NCBI RefSeq assembly: GCF_012524205.1
Contig: NZ_JABACI010000002.1
Coordinates: 620,001-684,000 of the forward strand
Direction of reading: 5' to 3'
Origin: Microbacterium salsuginis
Lineage (GTDB): Bacteria > Actinomycetota > Actinomycetes > Actinomycetales > Microbacteriaceae
Length of the DNA: 64,000 bases
The notes beneath the pieces are model-generated. The model had not been told where the DNA came from, made no database searches, and saw nothing but the letters and a program-made list of their open reading frames with translations. Each line of letters starts with the position of its first letter. The first letter of the stretch is position 1. The translations under genes were made by a program, and so were the position numbers. Positions 52,718-61,002 of the stretch are shown in pieces.

Positions 52718-53895
52718 GCTGCTCCTTCTGCCGACGGCCGGAAGGCCGGGATGCCGGTGATGTGGGCGCCGAGCACGAGCGTGTGCACCTCGTCGGTCCC
52801 TTCGTAGGTGCGGACGGACTCGAGGTTCGCCGCGTGGCGCATCGGCGAGTACTCCGCCGCCACGCCATTGCCACCGAGGATCGTGCGGGACTCGCGGGCG
52901 ATCGCGATCGCCGCCCGCGTGTTCGAGAGCTTCGCCACTGAGATCTGGTGCGGCTGCAGCTTGCCGGCATCCTTCAGCCGTCCCAGCCGGAGGGCGACCA
53001 GCTGCGCCTTCTCGATCTCGATCGCCATGTCGACGAGCTTCTGCTGCGTGAGCTGAAAGCCCGCGATCGGAGTGTTGAACTGCACGCGCGAGAGCGAATA
53101 GCGCAGCGCCGTCTCGTAACTGTCGCGCGCGGCGCCGATGACGCCCCATCCGATGCCGTAGCGCGCCTCGTTGAGGCACGAGAACGGCCCGCGCAGACCG
53201 CGCGCTTCTGGCAGTTGTGCGTCAGCCGGCACGCGTACGTCCGTCAATGTGATGTCGCATTGGATCGACGCCCGCATCGACATCTTGGGCGCGATCGGCG
53301 TCGCCACGAATCCGGCGGTCTCGGTCGGGACGATGAACCCACGAACCCCATCGTCGGTCTGGGCCCAGACGATGGCGATGTGGGCGATCGAGGCGAGGCC
53401 GATCCAGCGCTTGGCCCCGTTGATGACCCACGTGTCGCCTTCGCGGCGGGCGAACGTGGTCATGCTCGACGGGTCCGATCCAGACTGCGGCTCGGTGAGC
53501 CCGAAGCATCCGATGACCTCGCCGCGCGCCATACGAGGCAGCCAGTGCTGCTTCTGCTCCTCGCTGCCGTGCTTGTGGATCGCGCTCATCGCGAGGGAGC
53601 CCTGCACTGAGACGAACGTGCGCAGCCCGGAGTCTCCGGCTTCGAGTTCCATCGCGGCCAGGCCGTACTCGACGGCGCTGCGGGCGGGGCATCCGTAGCC
53701 GGTGAGGTGCATGCCGAGCACGCCGAGCTCCGCCAGCTCCGGGATCAGAGCAACCGGGAACTCGGCGCGGTCGTACCAGTCGGCGATGTCGGGACGAACG
53801 CGCGCGTCGACGAAGGCGCGCACGCGGTCCCGCACCGCCCGCTCATCGTCCGTGAGCAGTTCGTCGAAATCCAGCAGGTCGGGCACGCCGGTCAT
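52714..53895 (-). CDS. gcdH: Acyl-CoA dehydrogenase, probable glutaryl-CoA dehydrogenase
   Basis: A 393-aa FAD acyl-CoA dehydrogenase. FAD/substrate motifs CFGLTEPQSGSD and WVINGAKRWIG. The catalytic Glu lies in the segment NLESVRTYEGTDEVHTL near 368, the form typical of glutaryl-CoA dehydrogenases. It would convert glutaryl-CoA to crotonyl-CoA plus CO2. Both gene junctions are 4-nt overlaps (ATGA). The CaiB-type CoA-transferase at 56663 could supply glutaryl-CoA. Confidence 0.9.
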   Translation of the reverse strand: MTGVPDLLDFDELLTDDERAVRDRVRAFVDARVRPDIADWYDRAEFPVALIPELAELGVLGMHLTGYGCPARSAVEYGLAAMELEAGDSGLRTFVSVQGSLAMSAIHKHGSEEQKQHWLPRMARGEVIGCFGLTEPQSGSDPSSMTTFARREGDTWVINGAKRWIGLASIAHIAIVWAQTDDGVRGFIVPTETAGFVATPIAPKMSMRASIQCDITLTDVRVPADAQLPEARGLRGPFSCLNEARYGIGWGVIGAARDSYETALRYSLSRVQFNTPIAGFQLTQQKLVDMAIEIEKAQLVALRLGRLKDAGKLQPHQISVAKLSNTRAAIAIARESRTILGGNGVAAEYSPMRHAANLESVRTYEGTDEVHTLVLGAHITGIPAFRPSAEGAA

Positions 53896-55226
53896 GCCGC
53901 CGCCTCCCCCGCGTCCGACGCGGTCGCCCGAATGGCGCCGGTGAGGATCTCGAGCCCGCGTTCGAGCACGGCGAAGTCGATCACGAGAGGCGGGAGCAGC
54001 CGAATGACGTTGCCGTACGTGCCGCACGTCAGCGTCAGCAGTCCGGCCGCGTGACACGCGACGGAGATGCGCTGTGCCAGGTCGGCGCGCGGGGCGAGGT
54101 CTGCCGCATCGGCGAATTCGACGGCCATCATCGCGCCGCGTCCGCGCACGTCGGCCACCACGTCGAACTCGAGCTGAAGCGGCTCGAGGCTGCGCCGGAT
54201 GATCGTCTCGACCTGCCGTACCCGCGGCAGCAGAGCCGGATCCTCGAGCACCTCGAACACAGCCAGGGCCGCCTCGCAGGCCAGTGGATTGCCGGCATAT
54301 GTGCCGCCCAGGCCCCCCGGGTGCGCGGCATCCATGATCTCGGTCCGTCCGGTCACTGCGCTGATCGGAAGGCCCGCACCGAGCGCCTTCGCGGTCAGGG
54401 TGATGTCCCCGACGACCCCCTCTTGCTCGCTCGCGAACATGGCGCCGGTGCGCCCGAGCCCGGACTGGATCTCATCGATGACCAGGACGATCCCGTGCTC
54501 GTCGGCGATGCGGCGCAAACCGGCGAGGAAGCCCGGCTCGGGAACGACGAAGCCGCCCTCGCCCTGAATGGGCTCCACCACGAGCGCGGCGAAGGCGTCT
54601 GGCCCGTTGTCGGCCACGACCCTCTCGAGTTCGACCAGAGCCGCGTCGACACCCACCCCCCGCAGCGGATTGGCGTTGGGAACGCGCACCACCTCGGGGG
54701 CGAAGGGGCCGAACGAGGTCTTGTACGGGTGCACCTTGGCGGTCATGCTCATCGTCAGCAGCGACCGGCCGTGGTACGCCTCGTCCACCACGAGCACGCC
54801 CGCTCGGCCGGTGTAGGAACGCGCGATCTTGACGGCATTCTCGACCGCTTCGGCACCCGTGCTGAACAATGCCGTGCGCTTGTCGAAGTCGCCGGGCACG
54901 TGCGCGTTGAGCCACTCCGCGACACGCACGAACGACTCGTACTCCGTCACCATGAAACACGTGTGGGTGAAGCGGTCGAGCTGGGCGGAGACCCGTTCGC
55001 GTACGCGTCGGTTGGATGCGCCGACGCTCGTCACTGCGATGCCCGAGGCGAAGTCGATGAGCAGATTGCCGTCGACGTCTTCCAGCGCGGAGTCGGTGGC
55101 GCGCTCCACGAAGACCGGCAGAGTGACGCCGAATCCGTGCGGGACGGCGGCGGAGCGCTGGGCGTGCAGCTCGCGCGAGCGAGGTCCCGGGATCTCGGTC
55201 ACGAGGCGAGGAAGGTCAACGGTCAT
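53892..55226 (-). CDS. Class III omega-aminotransferase (4-aminobutyrate/5-aminovalerate type)
   Basis: A 444-aa PLP enzyme. PLP Lys in LTAKALGAG near 283, Asp in VIDEIQSGLGRTG near 250, and the GABA-aminotransferase-type HTCFMVTEYESFV and VVEPIQGEGGF segments. ATG 55226 starts the operon aminotransferase, glutaryl-CoA-type dehydrogenase, aldehyde dehydrogenase. The open frame upstream is a shadow. With glutaryl-CoA dehydrogenase in the same operon, 5-aminovalerate is the favoured substrate over GABA (inference). Divergent from the PucR regulator. Confidence 0.92.
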   Translation of the reverse strand: MTVDLPRLVTEIPGPRSRELHAQRSAAVPHGFGVTLPVFVERATDSALEDVDGNLLIDFASGIAVTSVGASNRRVRERVSAQLDRFTHTCFMVTEYESFVRVAEWLNAHVPGDFDKRTALFSTGAEAVENAVKIARSYTGRAGVLVVDEAYHGRSLLTMSMTAKVHPYKTSFGPFAPEVVRVPNANPLRGVGVDAALVELERVVADNGPDAFAALVVEPIQGEGGFVVPEPGFLAGLRRIADEHGIVLVIDEIQSGLGRTGAMFASEQEGVVGDITLTAKALGAGLPISAVTGRTEIMDAAHPGGLGGTYAGNPLACEAALAVFEVLEDPALLPRVRQVETIIRRSLEPLQLEFDVVADVRGRGAMMAVEFADAADLAPRADLAQRISVACHAAGLLTLTCGTYGNVIRLLPPLVIDFAVLERGLEILTGAIRATASDAGEAAA

Positions 55227-55293
55227 GCAGGCGACGATACAAATCGGAACACCGACGTCTGATAGTCGATCTGCACTCTGTGAACGCAAAGAG

Positions 55294-55308
55294 TGTGCAT
55301 CCTGCACA
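55294..55308. promoter_or_regulatory. Candidate PucR operator (TGTGCA-N3-TGCACA)
   Basis: Inverted repeat TGTGCATCCTGCACA ends 8 bp before the PucR start, in the 90-bp divergent region to the aminotransferase operon. A second weaker inverted pair (CACTCT / AGAGTG) flanks 55274-55295. Confidence 0.5.
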
Positions 55309-55316
55309 ATGTGATC

Positions 55317-56666
55317 ATGACCACGCTCGGAGAACTCGTCGAGACCGCTGGATCGGCGCTCGTTGCGGCCGGACCGTTCGATCCGGCGCGCCAGATCACC
55401 GGGGTGCATGTCTCGGAACTCGCCGACCCCGGCCGCTACCTCGACGGTGGCGAGCTGCTGCTGAGCACCGGCATCCGCCTCACCGGCCGTGAGAGCGACG
55501 ACGCGTACGTCGCGCGCTTGGCGGAGCAGCGGGTCGGCGCGCTCGGCCTGGGGCTCGGAGAGGGGTGGGATGCCGTGCCCCCGGGCTTCGCGGAGCGCTG
55601 CGCGAACGCCGGCGTGCCGCTCTTCGTCGTGCCGGACGGTGAGCCCTTCCTCGCCGTGACTCGGTCGTTCTGGCAACTGGAAGGCCGCGACGAGCGCGAC
55701 GCCGTGGTGCGGGTGGGCCATACGCACACCCGTCTGGCGGAGGCGGCAGCCGGCGATGACCCGGTCCTCGACGTGGTGCGCCTGACCTCCGAGGCGGTCG
55801 GCGGCTGGGCGGCGTGGATCCCGCTCGACCGCACGGCACCGGATGCGCTGCTCCATCCGGCAAGCCTCGCGGGTCTGCTGCCCACCGTCAGGGCCGACCT
55901 CGAGCGATCACTCGAGCGCTCCGGCGTCGCCGCCGCCTCGTTCGTCGCACACGGTTCGGTCGTCGTGGCACACCCCGTCGTCGCGAACGGCCGAACGCGG
56001 GGCGCGGTCGCCGTGGGCGCAAGCCGGCCGCTCACCCGCACGGACCGGCAGCTCGTGCTCACCGCGGTCGCCGTGCTGCGCCTCACCATGCGGTCGTCGC
56101 CGGCGCCTGCGCCTGCGACGTCCGCGGCACAGTGGGTCGCTCACCTGGCCCTCGAGGGGGATGCCGCTGCGGCACGCTCGCTTGCCCGGTCGGCGGGAGT
56201 CGGGCTGCCGCTGCTGGCCCGAGTGCATGTGGGCGGGACCGACGACGCCCCGGTGGGCGACCTCGCCGTCGATCGAGACGGCGTCCGACTGACGCTCGTG
56301 GAGGCCGAGAGTCCGACCGACGGCGGGGTCGGGGTGCTCAGCGCCGCGGTCGCCCTCGATGAGGTCCCGTCCGCTGCGGCCCGCGCCCTCGCACTCTGGC
56401 GGCGCTCCCCCGGACGGCCCCTCGTGGACTCCGCGCAACGGGCAGACGACTGGGTGCGCCTACTCGAGGGATCGCCCGTTCTTCTCGCGACCACGCGCGC
56501 TCATCTGGCGTCGGGGCGGCATGCCGAACACACGGCTCGAGCGCTGGGCGTGCATCGCAACACCGTCCGACAGCGAATCGCGGCCGCCGAACAGCTGCTT
56601 GACGTGGAGCTGGCGGATCCTGACGTCTCGGCTGAGCTGTGGCTGGCGCTGCGTCAACGGCCCTAG
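55317..56666 (+). CDS. PucR-family transcriptional regulator
   Basis: A 449-aa regulator. N-terminal PucR purine-catabolism-type domain (about 1-125: ITGVHVSELADPGRYLDGGE), central GAF-like region, and the C-terminal HTH_30 (HAEHTARALGVHRNTVRQRI near 410-430). ATG 55317 is eight codons inside the longest frame; the upstream ATG lies in the operator. Divergent from the aminotransferase operon, as expected for its activator. It overlaps the CoA-transferase gene stop by 4 nt. Confidence 0.93.
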   Translation: MTTLGELVETAGSALVAAGPFDPARQITGVHVSELADPGRYLDGGELLLSTGIRLTGRESDDAYVARLAEQRVGALGLGLGEGWDAVPPGFAERCANAGVPLFVVPDGEPFLAVTRSFWQLEGRDERDAVVRVGHTHTRLAEAAAGDDPVLDVVRLTSEAVGGWAAWIPLDRTAPDALLHPASLAGLLPTVRADLERSLERSGVAAASFVAHGSVVVAHPVVANGRTRGAVAVGASRPLTRTDRQLVLTAVAVLRLTMRSSPAPAPATSAAQWVAHLALEGDAAAARSLARSAGVGLPLLARVHVGGTDDAPVGDLAVDRDGVRLTLVEAESPTDGGVGVLSAAVALDEVPSAAARALALWRRSPGRPLVDSAQRADDWVRLLEGSPVLLATTRAHLASGRHAEHTARALGVHRNTVRQRIAAAEQLLDVELADPDVSAELWLALRQRP

Positions 56667-57817
56667 CGGCCGCCCGCGGCGAGCCATCGCAGCACGTCAT
56701 CGGTGTGCTCCCCCAGCCGCGGTGGCGCCATGGTCGGCGCCGGGATCCCCGGCGACCATGCGATCGGAGGCCGCACCTGGCGTGACACCCGACCGTCGCA
56801 TGCCGTCGTCTCGCTCACCGGTTCGAGCCCCAGCCGCTCTGCGAGCGCCAGCCCGTCGCCGATCGTGTTGACGACGCCCGCTGCGACACCGACCGCGTTC
56901 AGGCGATCGGACCAGCTGAGCGCCGAGTCGGCGGCGAGCGCGCGCTCGAGAGCCGTCGCCAGCTCCTCGCGATGCGCGACGCGGTCGGAATTGCGCGCGA
57001 AGCGCGCGTCGCCGGCGAGGGCCGGCATGCCGAGCACCGCGGTCATCTTGACGAACTGCGCGTCATTGCCGCACGCGACGGCGAGTGGGCCGTCAGCGCA
57101 TTCGAGCACCTCGTAGGGGGCGATCGACGGATGCCGGTTACCCAGCCGCCGCGGTTCCACCCCTGCTCCGAGCTGCGCCGACACCTGGTTCACGAGCGCG
57201 GCCTGCAGGCTCGAGAGGAGATTCACATCCACGCGCGAGCCGCGACCGGTCAGCTCGCGCCGACGCAGGGCGGCGAGGATGCCGATCACCGCGTCCTTGC
57301 CGGTGAGGACGTCGACCAGGGCCACGCCCGCCTTCATCGCCTCGCCGTCGCGGTCGCCCGTGATGTGCATAAGCCCGCCGACTGCCTGGGCGACGAAGTC
57401 GTACCCCGGAAGGTCCGCGCCGGCGCCGACGCCGAAACCGCTGACCGAGGCGTAGACCAGCCGCGGGTGGCGCTCCGACATCGCCGGCCAGTCGAACCCC
57501 AGGCGAGCGAACTGGCCGGGGCGGAAGTTCTCGATGACGACGTCGCTGTGGGCGATGATCTGGTGCGCCCGGTCGCGGTCGTCGGCGTCGGTCAGGTCCA
57601 GTTCGATCGACTCCTTGCCGCGGTTGGCCGACTCGAAGTACGTGGTCATTCCCGATGCGGCATACGGCGGCCCCCAGGCTCGCGTGTCGTCGCCAGAACC
57701 CGGTCGCTCGATCTTGATGACCCGTGCGCCGAGGTCGGCGAGCGTCATGGTCGCGAGCGGTCCGGCGAGCACGCGGGAGAAGTCCGCGACGACCACGCCG
57801 TCGAGCGGAGCCGTCAT
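56663..57817 (-). CDS. CaiB/BaiF-type (class III) CoA-transferase
   Basis: A 384-aa family III CoA-transferase. DFSRVLAGPLATMTLADLGA, VIKIERPGSGDDTRAWGPP, ANRGKESIELDL and catalytic Asp in PGYDFVAQAVGGLM near 140. ATG 57817 overlaps the LacI gene stop by 4 nt, so regulator and enzyme are co-transcribed. Its relatives include succinyl-CoA:glutarate CoA-transferases; beside glutaryl-CoA dehydrogenase, that role is the best guess. Confidence 0.9.
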   Translation of the reverse strand: MTAPLDGVVVADFSRVLAGPLATMTLADLGARVIKIERPGSGDDTRAWGPPYAASGMTTYFESANRGKESIELDLTDADDRDRAHQIIAHSDVVIENFRPGQFARLGFDWPAMSERHPRLVYASVSGFGVGAGADLPGYDFVAQAVGGLMHITGDRDGEAMKAGVALVDVLTGKDAVIGILAALRRRELTGRGSRVDVNLLSSLQAALVNQVSAQLGAGVEPRRLGNRHPSIAPYEVLECADGPLAVACGNDAQFVKMTAVLGMPALAGDARFARNSDRVAHREELATALERALAADSALSWSDRLNAVGVAAGVVNTIGDGLALAERLGLEPVSETTACDGRVSRQVRPPIAWSPGIPAPTMAPPRLGEHTDDVLRWLAAGGR

Positions 57818-58836
57818 GACGCCCTCACCCGCAGCGGGTGCGCAGTGGACTCGCGGGCGACGACCGTGATCGGGAATTCGATGTCGGCCCCCGGTTCGGC
57901 GCGTCCCTCGAGGACGTCCAGCAGCAGCGCGGCACAGGCGACTCCCGACTCCCGCGGCCGCAGGTCGATCGAAGTGATCGAGGGCTGCAGATAAGGCAGC
58001 GAAGGGTGGTCGACGCACGAGACCACGGTGATGTCGTCGCCGACGATACGGCCCATTCGACCTAGCACCGCCACCACCTCGATCGCGCTCGAGTCGGGGG
58101 CGCAGATGATCACGTCGGTCTCCGGGCGCTCAGCGAGGAGGCGCTCGGTGGCTGCGCGAACCGCCGCCCACGGCGCCTCGAACTCGATCGGCGCGAGCAC
58201 CGGCTGCAGCCCCCGGCTCTCGCAGCCGCGCCGGTAGCCCGCGACGAGCTGGCGGCTCCAGTCGGTGATGTCGGGCGCCACGAGCAGGGCGGGGTGGCGT
58301 GCCCCGGTGCGGTCGATCTCGTCCATGAGGCGCAGCATCCCGGCTTCGTGCGAAGACCACACGACGCCGACGGGGTCGCCTTCGACGTCGTCCGGCAGGT
58401 GCTCCTGCGTGACGATCGGGATGCCGCTCGCGAACAGCGCCGGAAGTGCCGGGTCGCCCGATAGCGGGTCGCCGATGATGAGCCCGTCGGCGCGGATCGG
58501 TCGCGAGCGGCCCGACGACAGCGAAGGACTCACGATCGTGACGTCGACGTCGTGTGCGGCCGCGTGGGTCACGATCCCGAACGAGAACGCCATGTAGTAC
58601 GACGACCGCGACACGACCTCGGGAAGGACGATCCCGATCGTGCCGATCGATCCGTTCCGCAGGTGGCGCGCCGCGGTGTTGGCGGTGTAGCCCAGGTCTG
58701 CCGCCGCGGCGAGCACGGCGTCGCGAGTCGCCGGAGAGACTCGCCCGCTCCCGCTCAGGGCGTCCGACGCCGTCGTCTTGCCGACGCCGGCACGACGGGC
58801 GACATCGATCAGGCGCGCACGCCGGGGCCCTTGCAT
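57814..58836 (-). CDS. LacI-family transcriptional regulator
   Basis: A 340-aa regulator. HTH ARLIDVARRAGVGKTTASDA at residues 7-26 and hinge YTANTAARHLRNG, then a periplasmic-binding-like effector domain. I chose ATG 58836, eight residues before the HTH. Divergent from the amine oxidase gene, and upstream of the CoA-transferase in its own operon. An 18-bp CG-centred palindrome (58923-58940) in the shared promoter region is the probable operator. The effector may be an amine or a derived acid (inference). Confidence 0.93.
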   Translation of the reverse strand: MQGPRRARLIDVARRAGVGKTTASDALSGSGRVSPATRDAVLAAAADLGYTANTAARHLRNGSIGTIGIVLPEVVSRSSYYMAFSFGIVTHAAAHDVDVTIVSPSLSSGRSRPIRADGLIIGDPLSGDPALPALFASGIPIVTQEHLPDDVEGDPVGVVWSSHEAGMLRLMDEIDRTGARHPALLVAPDITDWSRQLVAGYRRGCESRGLQPVLAPIEFEAPWAAVRAATERLLAERPETDVIICAPDSSAIEVVAVLGRMGRIVGDDITVVSCVDHPSLPYLQPSITSIDLRPRESGVACAALLLDVLEGRAEPGADIEFPITVVARESTAHPLRVRAS

Positions 58837-58922
58837 GCGGCCGATTCTAACCACACCCAGAAGACTGTAATCCGCTCGCAACAATGAGGGCCTTGCGCCG
58901 TAACACGGATTTCCCTTACCTT

Positions 58923-58940
58923 TGCCGGAACGTTCCGGCA
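58923..58940. promoter_or_regulatory. LacI-type operator candidate
   Basis: The perfect palindrome TGCCGGAACGTTCCGGCA has the CG centre typical of LacI-family operators. It lies between LacI and the amine oxidase gene, 36 bp before the latter's ATG. Confidence 0.8.
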
Positions 58941-58975
58941 TCTGAGCCGGCAACGTCACCCGACTCGGAGAACCG

Positions 58976-61000
58976 ATGACCTGCTCCTGCTCCACCGGCA
59001 CTCACGTGCAGCGCTCGCGTCGCCTCGGCGACGAGTCCGGCGCACCGTTCGCAACGCTCTCGGAGGGCGAGCTGCAGGAGGCGGCCGCCATTCTCCGCCG
59101 CCACGGACGCCTGGAGGAGACACACAGGATCGCGTACATCGGCCTGGACGAGCCGGACCGGCGCGAGGTGCTCGCCGGCCGCCCCGTCGCCCGCCGTGCC
59201 CTGGTGCAGCTGCTGGATGTCGCGACGGGCCGTGCGCACGATATCTCGGTCGACCTGGACCGCGGCGACATCGCTCGCGACGAGCCGATCGACCCCGCCG
59301 TCTCAGGCCAGGTGCCGCTGCTGAAAGAGGAGCACATCCTCATCCGGGACCTGCTTGCAACCGACGAGCGGTGGCTCGCCGCGCTCGCGCTGCGCGGCAT
59401 CCACGATCCCGCCACCGTCGCCCTTGCGGGGTTGTCCGCCGGACGCTTTCCGATCGAAGGCGAAGACGGCCGGCGCATGGCCCGCGTGCTCGGCCACCAC
59501 CAGCCGACGCCGCAGACCATGCCGTGGGCACATCCCATCGACGGGCTGGTCGCCTACGTGGACCTCGGCGCCCGCGGCGTCACGCAGGTCATCGACACCG
59601 GCGTGGTGCCGATCCCCCAGGAGACGGCGGACTACCACGTGCCGGGGACGTTCGGCCCCGAACGGACGACGCAGAAGCCGATCGTGATCCGGCAGCCCGA
59701 AGGACCGAGCTTCTCGTTCGACGGCGACGTCGTGTCGTGGGAGAAGTGGTCGTTGCGCGTCGGATACGACATGCGCGAGGGCTTGATCCTGCACGGGATC
59801 GGTTTCGAGGATGCCGGACGCGTGCGGCCGATCGTGCACCGCGCCTCGATCGCCGAAATGCTCGTGCCGTACGGCGATCCCGGTCCCGTCCGCTTCTGGC
59901 AGAACTACTTCGACACGGGCGAGTACCTGCTCGGCCGCCTCGTCAACAGCCTCGAGCTCGGGTGCGACTGCGTCGGTGACATCACCTACCTCGACGTGCC
60001 GATCGCCGACGCACGCGGCGAGGTCAAGGTGCTCCCGAACGCGGTGTGCATCCACGAGGAGGATGCCGGGGTGCTGTGGAAGCACACCGAGCAGTTCACG
60101 GGAACGACCGACGTGCGGCGGCAGCGCCGGCTCGTGATCTCGTTCTTCGTGACCGTCGGCAACTACGACTACGGCTTCTACTGGTACCTCTACCTCGACG
60201 GCAAGATCGAGTTCGAGGCGAAGGCGACCGGACTGGTCTTTACTGCCGCCTACGACGAGCGGGCGAGCCGCTACGCCAGCGAACTGGCGCCCGGTCTCGC
60301 GGCGCCGTACCACCAGCACCTGTTCTGCGCACGCCTCGACATGGCGGTCGACGAGGGACCGGCGGTCGTCGACGAGGTGGACGTCACCACCGTCCCGATC
60401 GACGGCGACAACGCGCACGGCACGGCGATCGGCTTCCGCGCAACGCGGCTGACCAGCGAGAAGAGCGCCAGGCGACGCTCCGACGCCTCGGTGGATCGTA
60501 CCTGGCGCGTCAGCAGCACCACCGCGACGAACCGCCTCGGTCGCCCCGTGTCGTATGTGCTCGCCGGCGAAGGAAAGCCCGTTCTGCTGGCGCAGCCCGA
60601 CTCCGTCATCGCGTCGCGCGCCCGGTTCGCCACCGCGGACCTCTGGGTGACGGCGTACGACGTGGCCGAACGCTATCCGGCGGGCGCGGTCGTGAACCAG
60701 AGCGCCGGCGATCAGGGGCTGCCGGCGTTCGTCGCCGACGACGCCTCCCTCGACGGCGCCGATCTGGTGCTCTGGCATACCTTCGGCCTCACGCACTTCC
60801 CCCGCACCGAGGACTGGCCGATCATGCCCGTAGACACCTGCGGCTTCGTCCTCAGACCCCATGACTTCTTCGACCGGAACCCGACCCTCGATGTCCCGGC
60901 CTCCGTCGCGCCATGCTCGTGCACCCACGAGGAGCACGCGCACGCGGACGTGTCGCACCAGCACCATGAGAACCAGCACTCAGCTCGAAGGGAACACTAG
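58976..61000 (+). CDS. Copper-containing primary amine oxidase with His-rich tail
   Basis: A 674-aa amine oxidase that converts primary amines to aldehydes plus ammonia and hydrogen peroxide. TPQ-precursor Tyr397 in VGNYDYG, catalytic base Asp313 in YFDTGEYL, copper ligands His446, His448 and His607. N- and C-terminal tails are unusual: MTCSCSTGTH at the start, and CSCTHEEHAHADVSHQHHE with nine or so histidines at the end, which could bind copper. No signal peptide, so it is probably cytoplasmic. ATG 58976 follows CGGAGAA. It is the first gene of an operon with the peptide-type ABC transporter. Confidence 0.95.
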   Translation: MTCSCSTGTHVQRSRRLGDESGAPFATLSEGELQEAAAILRRHGRLEETHRIAYIGLDEPDRREVLAGRPVARRALVQLLDVATGRAHDISVDLDRGDIARDEPIDPAVSGQVPLLKEEHILIRDLLATDERWLAALALRGIHDPATVALAGLSAGRFPIEGEDGRRMARVLGHHQPTPQTMPWAHPIDGLVAYVDLGARGVTQVIDTGVVPIPQETADYHVPGTFGPERTTQKPIVIRQPEGPSFSFDGDVVSWEKWSLRVGYDMREGLILHGIGFEDAGRVRPIVHRASIAEMLVPYGDPGPVRFWQNYFDTGEYLLGRLVNSLELGCDCVGDITYLDVPIADARGEVKVLPNAVCIHEEDAGVLWKHTEQFTGTTDVRRQRRLVISFFVTVGNYDYGFYWYLYLDGKIEFEAKATGLVFTAAYDERASRYASELAPGLAAPYHQHLFCARLDMAVDEGPAVVDEVDVTTVPIDGDNAHGTAIGFRATRLTSEKSARRRSDASVDRTWRVSSTTATNRLGRPVSYVLAGEGKPVLLAQPDSVIASRARFATADLWVTAYDVAERYPAGAVVNQSAGDQGLPAFVADDASLDGADLVLWHTFGLTHFPRTEDWPIMPVDTCGFVLRPHDFFDRNPTLDVPASVAPCSCTHEEHAHADVSHQHHENQHSARREH

Positions 61001-61002
61001 AA

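Noticed and set aside
59303..60979. Minus-strand open frame of 558 codons
   Set aside because: Shadow of the amine oxidase gene; the oxidase has all its catalytic residues in the plus frame.
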